From Muribaculaceae bacterium (lineage in GTDB: Bacteria; Bacteroidota; Bacteroidia; Bacteroidales; Muribaculaceae): a DNA stretch of 64,000 bases. The stretch lies in the NCBI GenBank assembly GCA_022509165.1, contig JAFLTT010000006.1, positions 1-64,000 of the forward strand, given 5' to 3'. The notes beneath the pieces are model-generated. The model saw only the letters and a program-made list of their open reading frames with translations. It did not search any database and was not told the origin of the DNA. This document shows, in pieces, positions 41,936 to 51,563 of the stretch. Within the stretch, counting starts at the first letter, position 1, and each line of letters starts with the position of its first letter. A program made the position numbers and the translations under genes.

Positions 41936-44818
41936 TTATAAACTTGTTTCTCCCTCTTCCTCCGGGATTTCCATATCTTCCAACACTTTTGCTTCCACTT
42001 CATCTGCTTCGGCCTGTTCTCGGAATCTGAAATATTCTTCAAAGGTACGACCCTCTCGAAGAAGTATCTCAAAATTGGTTTTGCTTATCATGATAGGCAT
42101 CACTTCCGGAGGAAGATTAAGGTCAGCCCTTTCCATCACCGTGCGGTAATGTTCCAGTTCCCTGAGATTGGCAAATCCTTTCACTATAAGAAGCCCGATA
42201 TTTGAGAAACTCATCTGCTCCAGATCGAAGTCTTTCACAATGAACGATGAGAAATTAAATCGTGCAACCTCAAACAACACCATATTGGGATTTATTGAGT
42301 CACGCGGAAAAGCGAGCACCAGATATTGGGGAGCATCAGGATCTCTCTCAAAATTGGCAGGCATACCATCTTCGGCCAATTGTTCTTCTTCTGCATCCGT
42401 GAGTCTTATCTGCCATATCATTCCACGGGAGTTCACTCCGCTGCTATGAAGGGTGCGTCCCGCTTTCAATCCTTTCAATATTGCAGAGGCCATATCGGTC
42501 ATGTCAGTGTCGGGCCATCGCTGCAAAAGCTCTGTGAGCTGGTCTTTGAATTTATCGTTATCACCCTCGGTAAAATATGATAAAGCATCGATAAATACGA
42601 ATTTGGGCAATATAGGTGACAATGGATACTTTTCCTCCATTTCCTCCGTGAGCCTATGCACAGTGGCATTATCATTGTCGAGATAAGCCCCGTAAGCCTC
42701 GTCATACATTCCTTGCTGCAAGGTATGCATCTCCCTGAGATGCTGGAAATAGTCGGGGTCGCGCATTGCCATACCATAATTGGAATCCGGGAAAAGCGCA
42801 ATAATTTTCTGTCGTAATTCCTCTGCTTGGGATTCATTACCTTCCCGGGCTGCCATCAGATAGAGATTGTAATATACATCCAGACTATAAACATTTTCCG
42901 GATAACGCTGCAATAACCTCTGAAACTCATACCTGGCAGCAGAATAGTCGTCGAGCTTGTCTTTAAGAATAAGACCCATATTATAAAGACCTTCCTGAAT
43001 CACATCGTTGGCTACTTCTTTCTCCTCTTCTGTCTTCGGTATCTGCTTGAGATAATATTCTACAAAGTGAGGGTCAGACTCTTTTTTCTCAAGTTCTGCG
43101 TCTGTCTGAGGCATTGGTATGGAATCAGGTAGAGATTCCAATGCCAGCATTTCATCCTCTTCACTTTCCGGATCATCTTCTACTTCTTCAAAGGAGAAAC
43201 TTGTCTTGTTGCGCCTGCGCCAGTCATCTTCTAGTTTCCTGGAACCCCACTTCCTCTGGAACTGTGTCTTTCCCTGATTTTTAGTGAAAGTATTGTAGAA
43301 ATACCAACTTTTATCACTGTTGGCCTGAAAACCTTGAATGGCACCACCGGCATTATTATTGATGACATTTTGTGGCTGATTCGCAAGAAGTTGCTGTCGT
43401 TCCTCCTCCTCTTTTGCCATTTTTTCCTTGCGTACAAGTTCATCCACCAATCGTTTGGCCACTTTCTCCTGTTCTTCCGGCGAAAGCAAAGAGAGCTGTA
43501 GTAATGAATCCTGAAGCACTACATTTCCGGCATACAAGGCCAGTTCATCAAGCACGTCGCTCCTTCTTTTCAGCATTTTATATCCGGGATAGTTCTCTGT
43601 AAGAAAAGGTATGGCAATGGCATAACATGGTTGTGCCTCCACATATTTTCTTTGGTCAAAATAGATATTTCCCAAAGCCAGTTGTACCATAGCCATATCG
43701 ATACCCTCCCTTTTTGATTTTTCCACAGCCAGGTTATAATTTTTAATTGCCTGGAGGGTATCTTTCGAGGAAAGGTACAGGTTGCCAATGGCATAATAGA
43801 TCTGGTCTAAAAACTCATTGTTGCGGGCATATCTTGTCAAGGTGCGGAGAGAGTTTACTTCCTTACGGATATCATTGCCGGAAAAGACCTCGCTCTGTTT
43901 TATTCTGGCATTGAATTTGGTGCGGTAAGCAGTAGCCGGGCCTCCTTGAGCCTTCTTGAAAGCCTGGTAAGCATTGCCCTTTTCACCGAGATTTTCATAA
44001 ATCTGACCCAAGAGGTAGTATAGACGAGTTTTCTGAGTTCCCGATGAACCTCGGGCAGCCTGTTGCAAGTAAGGCACCGCCTCGTCAAGTCGGTTTTCAC
44101 GAATCAGGTAATCAGCTTCCACGAGATTATATAGGTACCTGAGTGAATTTGTTGTAAGATCTTTCTCCTTCACCAGATGCAACACATTTTCAGCCTCATA
44201 TCCCCAGTCGAGTGCACAATAAGACCTGGCTTCCCATAGTCTTGCCTCTGTCACAACTTCAGGCAGCCATTTGAAATGCTTGGATATATACAGGAACGTG
44301 GAAGCCGCCCCCGGGAAGTCACCGTTGAAATACTGTGCCCGGCCCATCATCAGCCATGCGTTGTGGAGGAAAGGATTGAATTCCTCTCGGGCACGAAACT
44401 CTTTATCTTTCTTAGAAGCAGTGCGTTTTGCAGGTTTTTTTGAAATGGAGTGAAGCTGTATGGCTTTCTGCATCTTCTCGATGGTGCGTGTGAAGTCGCC
44501 GGAAGGTTGAGGAAGTTTAGGTTCTGAATATGCTTCGGCCGGATGCATTAGGACTCTTCTGGAATAATCGTCTTCATAATTCCTCTCCATGTCAGCTAAA
44601 GTCTCTTTATAATGCTCTGATCCATTGTAATATACGTTGTAGCGGGTATTGAATGCCTGCCATTGACGAGTGAAGGCTGTGTTTTTTTTGGTGCCACATG
44701 AATTAAGGGCCATCAACAAAAAAATAACACCCCACAGATAGAGAAGATACCTATGGAATTTCTTGAATTCAAAACCGTGAACTGCACTCCTTTTCACAAC
44801 TAATAAACGTGAGTTCAA
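41936..44818 (-). CDS. porW: T9SS accessory TPR lipoprotein PorW/SprE
   Basis: A 960-residue outer-membrane-associated lipoprotein needed for type IX secretion and gliding in relatives. An N-terminal hydrophobic segment leads to the lipobox ALNSCGTKKN (Cys near 42). The conserved entry FNTRYNVYYNGSEHYKE follows, then many TPR repeats (about 120-430), an acidic/Gln-rich linker (about 455-600), and further TPRs. The C-terminal DUF-like part ends with very acidic residues. It is the first gene of the minus-strand group porW-porX-sel1-protease-lptF/G. Confidence 0.9.
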   Translation of the reverse strand: MNSRLLVVKRSAVHGFEFKKFHRYLLYLWGVIFLLMALNSCGTKKNTAFTRQWQAFNTRYNVYYNGSEHYKETLADMERNYEDDYSRRVLMHPAEAYSEPKLPQPSGDFTRTIEKMQKAIQLHSISKKPAKRTASKKDKEFRAREEFNPFLHNAWLMMGRAQYFNGDFPGAASTFLYISKHFKWLPEVVTEARLWEARSYCALDWGYEAENVLHLVKEKDLTTNSLRYLYNLVEADYLIRENRLDEAVPYLQQAARGSSGTQKTRLYYLLGQIYENLGEKGNAYQAFKKAQGGPATAYRTKFNARIKQSEVFSGNDIRKEVNSLRTLTRYARNNEFLDQIYYAIGNLYLSSKDTLQAIKNYNLAVEKSKREGIDMAMVQLALGNIYFDQRKYVEAQPCYAIAIPFLTENYPGYKMLKRRSDVLDELALYAGNVVLQDSLLQLSLLSPEEQEKVAKRLVDELVRKEKMAKEEEERQQLLANQPQNVINNNAGGAIQGFQANSDKSWYFYNTFTKNQGKTQFQRKWGSRKLEDDWRRRNKTSFSFEEVEDDPESEEDEMLALESLPDSIPMPQTDAELEKKESDPHFVEYYLKQIPKTEEEKEVANDVIQEGLYNMGLILKDKLDDYSAARYEFQRLLQRYPENVYSLDVYYNLYLMAAREGNESQAEELRQKIIALFPDSNYGMAMRDPDYFQHLREMHTLQQGMYDEAYGAYLDNDNATVHRLTEEMEEKYPLSPILPKFVFIDALSYFTEGDNDKFKDQLTELLQRWPDTDMTDMASAILKGLKAGRTLHSSGVNSRGMIWQIRLTDAEEEQLAEDGMPANFERDPDAPQYLVLAFPRDSINPNMVLFEVARFNFSSFIVKDFDLEQMSFSNIGLLIVKGFANLRELEHYRTVMERADLNLPPEVMPIMISKTNFEILLREGRTFEEYFRFREQAEADEVEAKVLEDMEIPEEEGETSL

Positions 44819-44844
44819 ATTCCCTTATTGCAATAATTTTTAGT

Positions 44845-44852
44845 TAACTTTG
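44845..44852 (+). promoter_or_regulatory. Promoter -7 element of mgtE
   Basis: TAACTTTG matches TAnnTTTG. It overlaps the TTG at 44850 that would otherwise extend the reading frame, which fixes the true start at the ATG of 44877. Confidence 0.6.
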
Positions 44853-44876
44853 CCAAGCCATAGGGCACCTGCCAAA

Positions 44877-46250
44877 ATGAAAGATTTCACCGAATCAGAT
44901 ATCGAACAGATCGAGCACCTTGTAGATACCGGCAATAGTGAAGCCGCAAGCAAGGAAGTGAGCGAACTGCATGCCGCGGATATCGCTGAACTCTTCCGCA
45001 AGCTTAATCTACGAGAGGCAGAATGGCTCTTCGATCTCATTGACGACAATGAGAAGAAGGCCGATGTGCTTATGGAACTTGATGAAGATGACCGAAAGAA
45101 ACTGCTCGAAGGCATGGAGCCGGAGCAGATCGGACACTTCATCGACCTGCTTGACACCGACGATGCCGTAGACCTGATACAGGAACTTGATGAGGAAGAC
45201 CGCGATGAGGTAATACAGCATATCGACGACATGGAGCAGGCCGGAGATATCGTGGATCTTCTGCAGTATGATGAAGACACGGCCGGTGGTTTGATGGGTA
45301 CCGAGATGATCGTGGTTAACGAAAATCTCTCAATGCCGGATTGCCTAAAGGAGATGCGTCGCCAGGCCGAAGACCTCGATGATATCTACAATGTATATGT
45401 GGTGGATGACGACAACCGCCTTCAGGGCGTTTTACCTCTACAGAAGATGATCACCCACCCTTCGGTGTCAAAAATCAAGCATGTGATGGATTCCGATCCA
45501 TATTCCGTGCGCACCGATACACCCATCGACGAGGTGGCCCTTGATTTCGAGAAATACGACCTTGTGGCAATGCCTGTAATCGACAGTATCGGTCGACTTG
45601 TAGGACAGATCACTGTAGACGACGTGATGGACGAAGTAAGGGAGCAGAGCGAACGCGACTTCCAGCTTGCTTCCGGTATTGCCTCAGACGTAGACGTGTC
45701 TGACTCTGTATTCGCACAGACCAAGGCCCGAATTCCCTGGCTTCTCATCGGCATCGTGGGCGGTATTATCAATTCTATTATCCTCGGCGGATTTGAAGCA
45801 CAGATTGCCGCCATCACTGCCCTTGCAATATTTATCCCCCTGATCGGAGGAACCGGTGGAAATGTGGGTGTGCAGGCTTCAGCTATAGTGGTGCAGGGTC
45901 TTGCCAACGGACGCCTCGACCTTAAGAATTCCCTGAGCCAGATCGGAAGGGAGTGTCTTGTGGCCCTTATGAATGCAGTGATAATCTCAGGGGTGGTATT
46001 CTTTTACATTTTCTTTACCCAGCCTTCCGGAGTGAAATATACTGTGTCTTTATCTGTGGCCGCTTCCCTCTTCGCAGTTGTGATCTTTGCCACAGTATTC
46101 GGCACTCTTGTGCCTCTGACATTGGAACGGCTTAAAATTAACCCGGCCTTGGCCACAGGACCCTTCATTCAGATTACAAATGATGTGGTAGGCTTGCTGA
46201 TATATGTGGGCACTTCCACATGGACCATGGGTATATTCGGACTTGATTGA
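44877..46250 (+). CDS. mgtE: Magnesium transporter MgtE
   Basis: A 457-residue dimeric Mg2+ channel of the cytoplasmic membrane. An N-terminal superhelical domain of acidic repeats (about 1-125; LHAADIAELFRKL, LLEGMEPEQIGHFIDLL) and a CBS pair (about 130-255) sense Mg2+ inside. Five membrane helices (about 280-455) form the pore, with the family motif GGTGGNVGVQASAIVVQGLANG. One bp separates its stop from the mutS start. Confidence 0.95.
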   Translation: MKDFTESDIEQIEHLVDTGNSEAASKEVSELHAADIAELFRKLNLREAEWLFDLIDDNEKKADVLMELDEDDRKKLLEGMEPEQIGHFIDLLDTDDAVDLIQELDEEDRDEVIQHIDDMEQAGDIVDLLQYDEDTAGGLMGTEMIVVNENLSMPDCLKEMRRQAEDLDDIYNVYVVDDDNRLQGVLPLQKMITHPSVSKIKHVMDSDPYSVRTDTPIDEVALDFEKYDLVAMPVIDSIGRLVGQITVDDVMDEVREQSERDFQLASGIASDVDVSDSVFAQTKARIPWLLIGIVGGIINSIILGGFEAQIAAITALAIFIPLIGGTGGNVGVQASAIVVQGLANGRLDLKNSLSQIGRECLVALMNAVIISGVVFFYIFFTQPSGVKYTVSLSVAASLFAVVIFATVFGTLVPLTLERLKINPALATGPFIQITNDVVGLLIYVGTSTWTMGIFGLD

Positions 46251-46251
46251 A

Positions 46252-48900
46252 ATGGCAAAAATTGCGGAAACACCTCTGATGCTCCAATATCTGGAGATGA
46301 AAAGAAAACACCCCGACGCTATTCTTCTTTTCAGGGTGGGAGATTTCTATGAAACTTTTTCCGAAGATGCCATAGCCGCCAGCGAAATTCTGGGGATAAC
46401 GCTCACACGCCGGGCCAACGGTAAGGCCCAAAGCGTGGAATTGGCCGGATTCCCGCATCATGCCCTGGATTCCTATCTGCCCAAACTTGTGAGGGCCGGA
46501 AGAAGAGTGGCCATCTGTGAGCAACTTGAAGATCCGAAACTTACAAAAAAGCTGGTAAAAAGGGGAATCACCGAGATGGTGACACCCGGGGTAAATACTT
46601 CACCGGGAGCCCTGCAAAGTAAAGAAAATAATTTCCTGGGAGCCGTATATTGGGAGAAAAACAAGGCTGCCGCTGCCTTCCTCGATATTTCCACAGGTGA
46701 ATTCCTTTGTGCCGAAAGTTCAGTAGAGTCTATAAGCAGAGTCATAGATAAAATTGCTCCCAAAGAGATTCTGAGAATGAAAGGCACCCGCGATTTCTTC
46801 GAGGAGAATTTCAACTACAAGGGAAGTGTCTTTGAACTTGACGATTGGGTGTATACGACTCAGGCCGGTGAAGAACGTCTGCTGAAACAATTCTCCACCA
46901 CCTCTCTAAAAGGCTTTGGAGTGGCAGGCTTAGGACTCGCTGTAATTGCTGCAGGAAGTATTCTTCATTATCTCGACCTCACGGGCCATAACGGTCTCTC
47001 ACATATAACTGCATTAAGAAGGCTCGACAACAGCCGTTTCATGCATCTGGACCCCTTTACCGTGAGAAATCTTGAAATCATATCCCCTCTGAGTGTCGAT
47101 GGGAAAAGCCTTCTGAATATCGTAGACCGCACTCTTTCTCCGATGGGTTCAAGGCGTCTGAAAACATGGCTACTCTTCCCACTGCTGGATGTAAAGGAGA
47201 TCAACAGGCGTCTCGATGTTGTAGAAGACTTTGTGTTGGATGCAATGGCCCGTGATTCAGCCCGAAAGGCGGTGAAAAGAATCGGTGATATGGAACGCCT
47301 TACAGGACGCGTGGCCTCCGGTAAAATACTGCCCCGGGAGATGATCCAACTGGCCGAGAGTGTAAAAGGTGCTACCGAACTGAAAAGAATTCTGGGCAAA
47401 CAACCGGGACTTGCAAAGGCCGACATCGCTTTAAAAATGCCCGATATATTGGATGTAGCCACATGGATTGAGGCTACAATCAATCCGGATACTACCAATA
47501 GTTTCGGTAAGAATGCTGTGATAAAGTTAGGAGTGGATAAAGAACTTGATGAACTCCGGCAACTCCGCAATCATAGCAGTGATGCCATGGCGGCTATCCA
47601 GGCCAGGGAAATCGAAAACACAGGCATCTCATCACTGAAAATCAGTTATAACAATGTATTTGGATATTATCTCGAAGTGAGAAACACTCACAAGGAGAAA
47701 GTGCCGCCACATTGGATAAGGAAACAGACTCTGGTAAACGCTGAGAGATATGTCACTCCGGAATTAAAAGAGCTGGAAGAACGTATCCTGGGAGCCGATG
47801 AGAAGATAGCACAGATAGAAGACCGTATCTATCGTGAACTCACATCAAAAATATCCACACGTTTTCCGGATCTCAACGCCAATTCGGCAAGCGTGGCCAT
47901 GGCCGATTGTCTCTTAGGCTTTGCAGAAGCGGCTGCCGAATATGATTATGTGCGCCCTACCGTAGATGAATCCACTGTCCTGGAGATAACCGAAGGACGC
48001 CATCCGGTGATAGAACGCACACTTCCCCCGGGCGAGCAGTACGTGTCAAACTCTCTTACTCTGGATTCTTCCGCTGAAGATGGAGAGAGAAAAGGATGTC
48101 AGGTAATGATGATAACGGGCCCGAATATGAGTGGAAAATCAGCATTACTCCGTCAGACCGCACTCATAGCGCTCTTGGCGCAGGTAGGAAGTTTTGTGCC
48201 GGCCAAAGCTGCTCATATAGGCATAATCGACAAGATTTTCACACGAGTAGGAGCAAGCGATAATATTTCTTCCGGTGAATCTACATTCATGGTGGAAATG
48301 AATGAGGCGGCTTCCATTCTTAACAATATGGGGAACCGGTCTTTGATCCTGTTTGATGAACTTGGGCGCGGCACATCCACTTACGACGGAATTTCAATTG
48401 CATGGTCAATTGTAGAGCATATCCACGACAATGGAAGGGTGAGCCCAAAGACCCTTTTCGCCACTCATTATCACGAACTAAACGATATGGAGGGGAAATT
48501 CCCCAGGGTGGCAAATTATAATGTGTCGGTGAAAGAAATTGATGGCAAGGTAGTGTTCATGCGCAAACTTGAAAAAGGTGGCTCCGAACATAGTTTCGGT
48601 ATCCATGTGGCGCGTCTGGCCGGAATGCCTCGCTCAATAGTGAAAAGAGCCGAACAGGTGCTTCACCAGCTTGAAGAGGGCTCCCAAGGTATGGCTGACG
48701 GAAAAAGGACTGCCACCAAGAAAGATACTTCTCATATTCAGAGCGGTGCGGAAGCCATGCAGATGAGTTTCTTCCAGCTTGACGACCCTCTGCTTTCACA
48801 AATTCGCGACAGACTATTAGACATAAATGTTGAGAACCTGACTCCGATTCAGGCTCTCAATATGCTTAATGATCTTCAAGGTCTCCTCACCGGAAAGTGA
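46252..48900 (+). CDS. mutS: DNA mismatch repair protein MutS
   Basis: Recognises mismatches and starts repair with MutL. The frame is open from 46204, but that part overlaps mgtE. The ATG at 46252 (MAKIAETPLMLQYLEMK) gives 882 residues. The mismatch-reading loop FRVGDFYETF is at about 25-34. The ATPase domain has the Walker A motif GPNMSGKSALLR, the ST[VI]E-like TFMVEMNE, Walker B LILFDELGRGTSTYDG and TLFATHYHEL. Cotranscription with mgtE is likely from spacing. Confidence 0.97.
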   Translation: MAKIAETPLMLQYLEMKRKHPDAILLFRVGDFYETFSEDAIAASEILGITLTRRANGKAQSVELAGFPHHALDSYLPKLVRAGRRVAICEQLEDPKLTKKLVKRGITEMVTPGVNTSPGALQSKENNFLGAVYWEKNKAAAAFLDISTGEFLCAESSVESISRVIDKIAPKEILRMKGTRDFFEENFNYKGSVFELDDWVYTTQAGEERLLKQFSTTSLKGFGVAGLGLAVIAAGSILHYLDLTGHNGLSHITALRRLDNSRFMHLDPFTVRNLEIISPLSVDGKSLLNIVDRTLSPMGSRRLKTWLLFPLLDVKEINRRLDVVEDFVLDAMARDSARKAVKRIGDMERLTGRVASGKILPREMIQLAESVKGATELKRILGKQPGLAKADIALKMPDILDVATWIEATINPDTTNSFGKNAVIKLGVDKELDELRQLRNHSSDAMAAIQAREIENTGISSLKISYNNVFGYYLEVRNTHKEKVPPHWIRKQTLVNAERYVTPELKELEERILGADEKIAQIEDRIYRELTSKISTRFPDLNANSASVAMADCLLGFAEAAAEYDYVRPTVDESTVLEITEGRHPVIERTLPPGEQYVSNSLTLDSSAEDGERKGCQVMMITGPNMSGKSALLRQTALIALLAQVGSFVPAKAAHIGIIDKIFTRVGASDNISSGESTFMVEMNEAASILNNMGNRSLILFDELGRGTSTYDGISIAWSIVEHIHDNGRVSPKTLFATHYHELNDMEGKFPRVANYNVSVKEIDGKVVFMRKLEKGGSEHSFGIHVARLAGMPRSIVKRAEQVLHQLEEGSQGMADGKRTATKKDTSHIQSGAEAMQMSFFQLDDPLLSQIRDRLLDINVENLTPIQALNMLNDLQGLLTGK

Positions 48901-48908
48901 GGAGCGAT

Positions 48909-49118
48909 TCACCTTCTTTCTTTGTCTCTTAACTTAACGGATAGCGGGATATTGAGCATCGCCCATATTGCGCATAGCATTATTACCCCTATTATCACAT
49001 AACTTTGCCATGACATGTCATGATAAAGAGCCATAGTAAGAATACCGGCCACTACAACCGCAATCCCAATGAGCAACACTAATATGGCGAGAGGAGTATT
49101 ATTGAACTTTACTTTCAT
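48909..49118 (-). CDS. Small membrane protein, two helices
   Basis: 69 residues with two hydrophobic helices (about 9-30 and 39-57) joined by a short loop, YHDMSWQSY, and a basic C-terminus. Both ends are probably cytoplasmic. No family recognised. It lies 8 bp after the mutS stop on the opposite strand. The gap of about 250 bp on its other side holds AT-rich DNA without recognisable features. Confidence 0.6.
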   Translation of the reverse strand: MKVKFNNTPLAILVLLIGIAVVVAGILTMALYHDMSWQSYVIIGVIMLCAIWAMLNIPLSVKLRDKERR

Positions 49119-49365
49119 AACCCTGATGTTTTAATGCGTTATTAATTTCTTTTCTGTTACTTTTTGTTAACATTACCTTTTGATATTATAATGTTTCTCA
49201 TTCTGAAAAGTTCATTACCATTGGTCATATTCTTTACATTTAGCCTCTATTCCTCTATATCATAATCTTTTCTCTCATCATCCGGAATTCCCGCTTTCAA
49301 ACAAAAACAGCTTCTCTTTTGTTGATAATGCATAAAACCAATTGTTAATATAAATTTAAATTGTT

Positions 49366-49833
49366 ATGAAAAAATTCTACTATCTATTTCTGGCGCTGCC
49401 TTTTGCTCTGTTAATGTCGTGTAATGATGATAAGAATTTTTCACCGGTAGATATGACTCTCACTCTTTCAGGAGTCACCATGGTGGATAATACATTCTAT
49501 ACGGTTGCCGATGATATTGTTACAGTAAATAATCTTAGTGTAAAGGCTGTGGACGGAAAAAATACTGCCTTGAATAATATAGTGTTCCTGTTGGGCAACG
49601 TACCTTTGCCTCCCACTCCCGGATCAACCATTATCAGCGGATTCTCAACCGAGGATTTCCCGGCCGGTGTATACTCTCTTGGCATCACAGGCACCCTCCT
49701 GCAGGTAGATTCACCCGTTAAGACTTTTGCAGTGTCTTATCCTTTGGTGATTGTGGAGAGCCAGGATGACCTCCCTGACGGTGCTCCTGAGTTAGGCACC
49801 TATTCGGTCACCATAAGAATAGATTCCAAATAA
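49366..49833 (+). CDS. Hypothetical lipoprotein of about 150 residues
   Basis: A Bacteroidales-type lipoprotein signal with the lipobox LLMSCNDDK at residues 15-23; Asp residues after the Cys are compatible with surface or outer-membrane placement. The mature part is mostly beta strands with an Ig-like pattern (TLTLSGVTMVDNTFY, TYSVTIRI). Possibly a calycin-like or fimbrial-type small lipoprotein, but no family is certain. Monocistronic, with a strong terminator. Confidence 0.65.
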   Translation: MKKFYYLFLALPFALLMSCNDDKNFSPVDMTLTLSGVTMVDNTFYTVADDIVTVNNLSVKAVDGKNTALNNIVFLLGNVPLPPTPGSTIISGFSTEDFPAGVYSLGITGTLLQVDSPVKTFAVSYPLVIVESQDDLPDGAPELGTYSVTIRIDSK

Positions 49834-49855
49834 CTCTTAAGAAAGAATAATAACT

Positions 49856-49883
49856 GAGGGGATGCTGACAGCGGCATCCCCTC
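49856..49883. terminator. Strong hairpin terminator
   Basis: A perfect 10-bp stem, GAGGGGATGC with GCATCCCCTC and an 8-base loop, between two convergent genes. Confidence 0.85.
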
Positions 49884-49914
49884 TTATCTTGTTGTTTTAT
49901 AAGTCAACGTTATT

Positions 49915-50394
49915 TTATTGGGCTGGTGACTCAGCCGGGGTTTGTGGGGTTTCAAACGTCTGGAGGAATTCTTTACATTTGGTCACGAAAGAGTCATCGT
50001 AACTGTAATTTTCCATAAGTGTGTTGATAAGAGCCTTGGCCTGTTCAGGTTCTCCGGCTTTTTTATAAGCCAAAGCCAGACGCATACCGGCCTGCTGGGC
50101 TACATAAGGTTCACCATTGAGCAGTGCATTCTCATATTGCATCTCCAGGTCGCCCAACATTCCCGATACTTCTTCCTGAGAGGCCGATAATATATCGTTG
50201 GTTTCCTCAAAATCTCCTGCCGGCGATTCCACATAATTGGGATTTTCCACCATTTCAGGTGTCTCTACCGGGTTGCGCGTAGGGAGATGATACAACGAAA
50301 ATATACATAAGAACAATACTACCGCGATAGATGACACGGTCGCAATTACCACAGCTGTCTTTTTCTTCTTCCTGTTTTGATTATTTTCTTCCAT
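49915..50394 (-). CDS. Membrane-anchored protein with TPR-like C-terminus
   Basis: 159 residues: a basic start (KKKKT), one membrane helix (about 14-34), an acidic linker (about 40-75), and a helical part with the TPR-like segment AGMRLALAYKKAGEPEQAKALINTL-type helices (about 100-130). It probably acts as an envelope scaffold. Encoded 53 bp downstream of the FMN-binding gene on the same strand. No named family recognised. Confidence 0.55.
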   Translation of the reverse strand: MEENNQNRKKKKTAVVIATVSSIAVVLFLCIFSLYHLPTRNPVETPEMVENPNYVESPAGDFEETNDILSASQEEVSGMLGDLEMQYENALLNGEPYVAQQAGMRLALAYKKAGEPEQAKALINTLMENYSYDDSFVTKCKEFLQTFETPQTPAESPAQ

Positions 50395-50447
50395 CGTATC
50401 CTTGATTAAAAATTATAATTAAATAACGACCGCCGACTTGCTATTGT

Positions 50448-51563
50448 TTAGAATCTGGCTTCGGCAAATTTGAAGAGAGAACCGGTGGGACATACAAAGC
50501 GACAATATGGCCGATGTATGAAAAGCGACAAGATAAGGAAGCCTCCGGCTATGCCTAAGGTCACCGCTGATGCATCTGTGAAAAAGAAGGCGGCAAAAGG
50601 TTCATAGCCCATCCAGTCAAACCATAGTCCTGTCCACAACAGCCACATGAGCACAAACCAAAGGGCCATGCGGAAATAATCGAGCCATTTTATAAGTCCG
50701 GGGCTCATCTTGATTTTTATCTTCACAAACTTTCCGAAAAGTTCCTGAATTGATCCATAGGGACACATCCAGAGGCAATAATAGTCTTTCTTTCCGAAGA
50801 AAGGATAGATAAAAGCTGCCACAAGCATCAGAGCCGTAGGGATCAGCACTACTTTGGTGATGCCATTGGCAAGATAAGATGTCATCAATGAATAGGAAAT
50901 AAATGTACCTCCCCAGAAACCGAGGAGCAGCACGTTCAGCACCATCTGAAGTGTTCGGTAACGCTTGTCCTTTAAATATAATGGAATGATGCCTCCTGCC
51001 AGTATTATGGCAATTGTAACGTAAAACTTCACAGGAAGCCTCTCCGCCTCCGCTTTATGCTCGGCAGTATCTACATTGTTGTTGAGAGCGAAAGCCACTC
51101 CTGCCTTGATATTACCTATTATAGCTTTGGAGGTAAAAGTAGCACCCGAGACTCCATCGATTGGCTTTGATGCCGCTTCTTGCAATGTGAGTCCGTCGAG
51201 CGATTCAAGCAGGTCGCTATTGGTGATGGCGCCGAAAAATTCCGGGGTTTCTTGATTTTTCAATGGCTTTATCTTGGTTATCTTCCCATCCGTCACTGTT
51301 ATCTCCACCGGAGTCTGGCCACCGTAGCCTGTTATTCCCTTGCCAATCTCCGTAGTGTTTATGATAAATCCGTTGTCGGTATGGGTTATAGTCTCCGGCT
51401 TTTCCTCTTCGGGATTATGTCTGAGCTGAATTCCAATAATCTTATTGTCTCTCCAGATAGGCACCACGAGCATCAGCATAAGGCATACCAAGAAACAGAT
51501 ATACTGAACGATACGCGGTTTTTTGTTTACAGTGCCTACTTTTTCAACAGCCTTTATCTTCAT
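50448..51563 (-). CDS. FMN-binding, 4Fe-4S membrane protein (NosR/RnfG-like)
   Basis: 371 residues. After an N-terminal membrane helix (about 20-38) comes a periplasmic FMN_bind domain with the covalent-flavin motif DGVSGATFTS (near residue 135), where the last Thr would carry the FMN phosphoester. Then follow about five membrane helices, with polyferredoxin-type Cys motifs CLWMCPYGSIQE and CRFVCPTGSLF flanking the last ones. This architecture is that of NosR-like electron-transfer proteins. The partner is unknown and no reductase lies nearby. It overlaps the PHP gene by 4 bp. Confidence 0.8.
   Translation of the reverse strand: MKIKAVEKVGTVNKKPRIVQYICFLVCLMLMLVVPIWRDNKIIGIQLRHNPEEEKPETITHTDNGFIINTTEIGKGITGYGGQTPVEITVTDGKITKIKPLKNQETPEFFGAITNSDLLESLDGLTLQEAASKPIDGVSGATFTSKAIIGNIKAGVAFALNNNVDTAEHKAEAERLPVKFYVTIAIILAGGIIPLYLKDKRYRTLQMVLNVLLLGFWGGTFISYSLMTSYLANGITKVVLIPTALMLVAAFIYPFFGKKDYYCLWMCPYGSIQELFGKFVKIKIKMSPGLIKWLDYFRMALWFVLMWLLWTGLWFDWMGYEPFAAFFFTDASAVTLGIAGGFLILSLFIHRPYCRFVCPTGSLFKFAEARF

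Noticed and set aside
44850..44876. Nine-codon N-terminal extension of MgtE from TTG
   Set aside because: The TTG is part of the TAACTTTG promoter element; the ATG at 44877 matches the conserved MgtE start.
46204..46251. 16-codon N-terminal extension of MutS
   Set aside because: It lies within the mgtE end in another frame; MutS family similarity begins at the ATG of 46252.
46968..47570. 200-codon minus-strand frame inside mutS
   Set aside because: Ser/Arg-rich composition typical of antisense frames; mutS is certain on the other strand.
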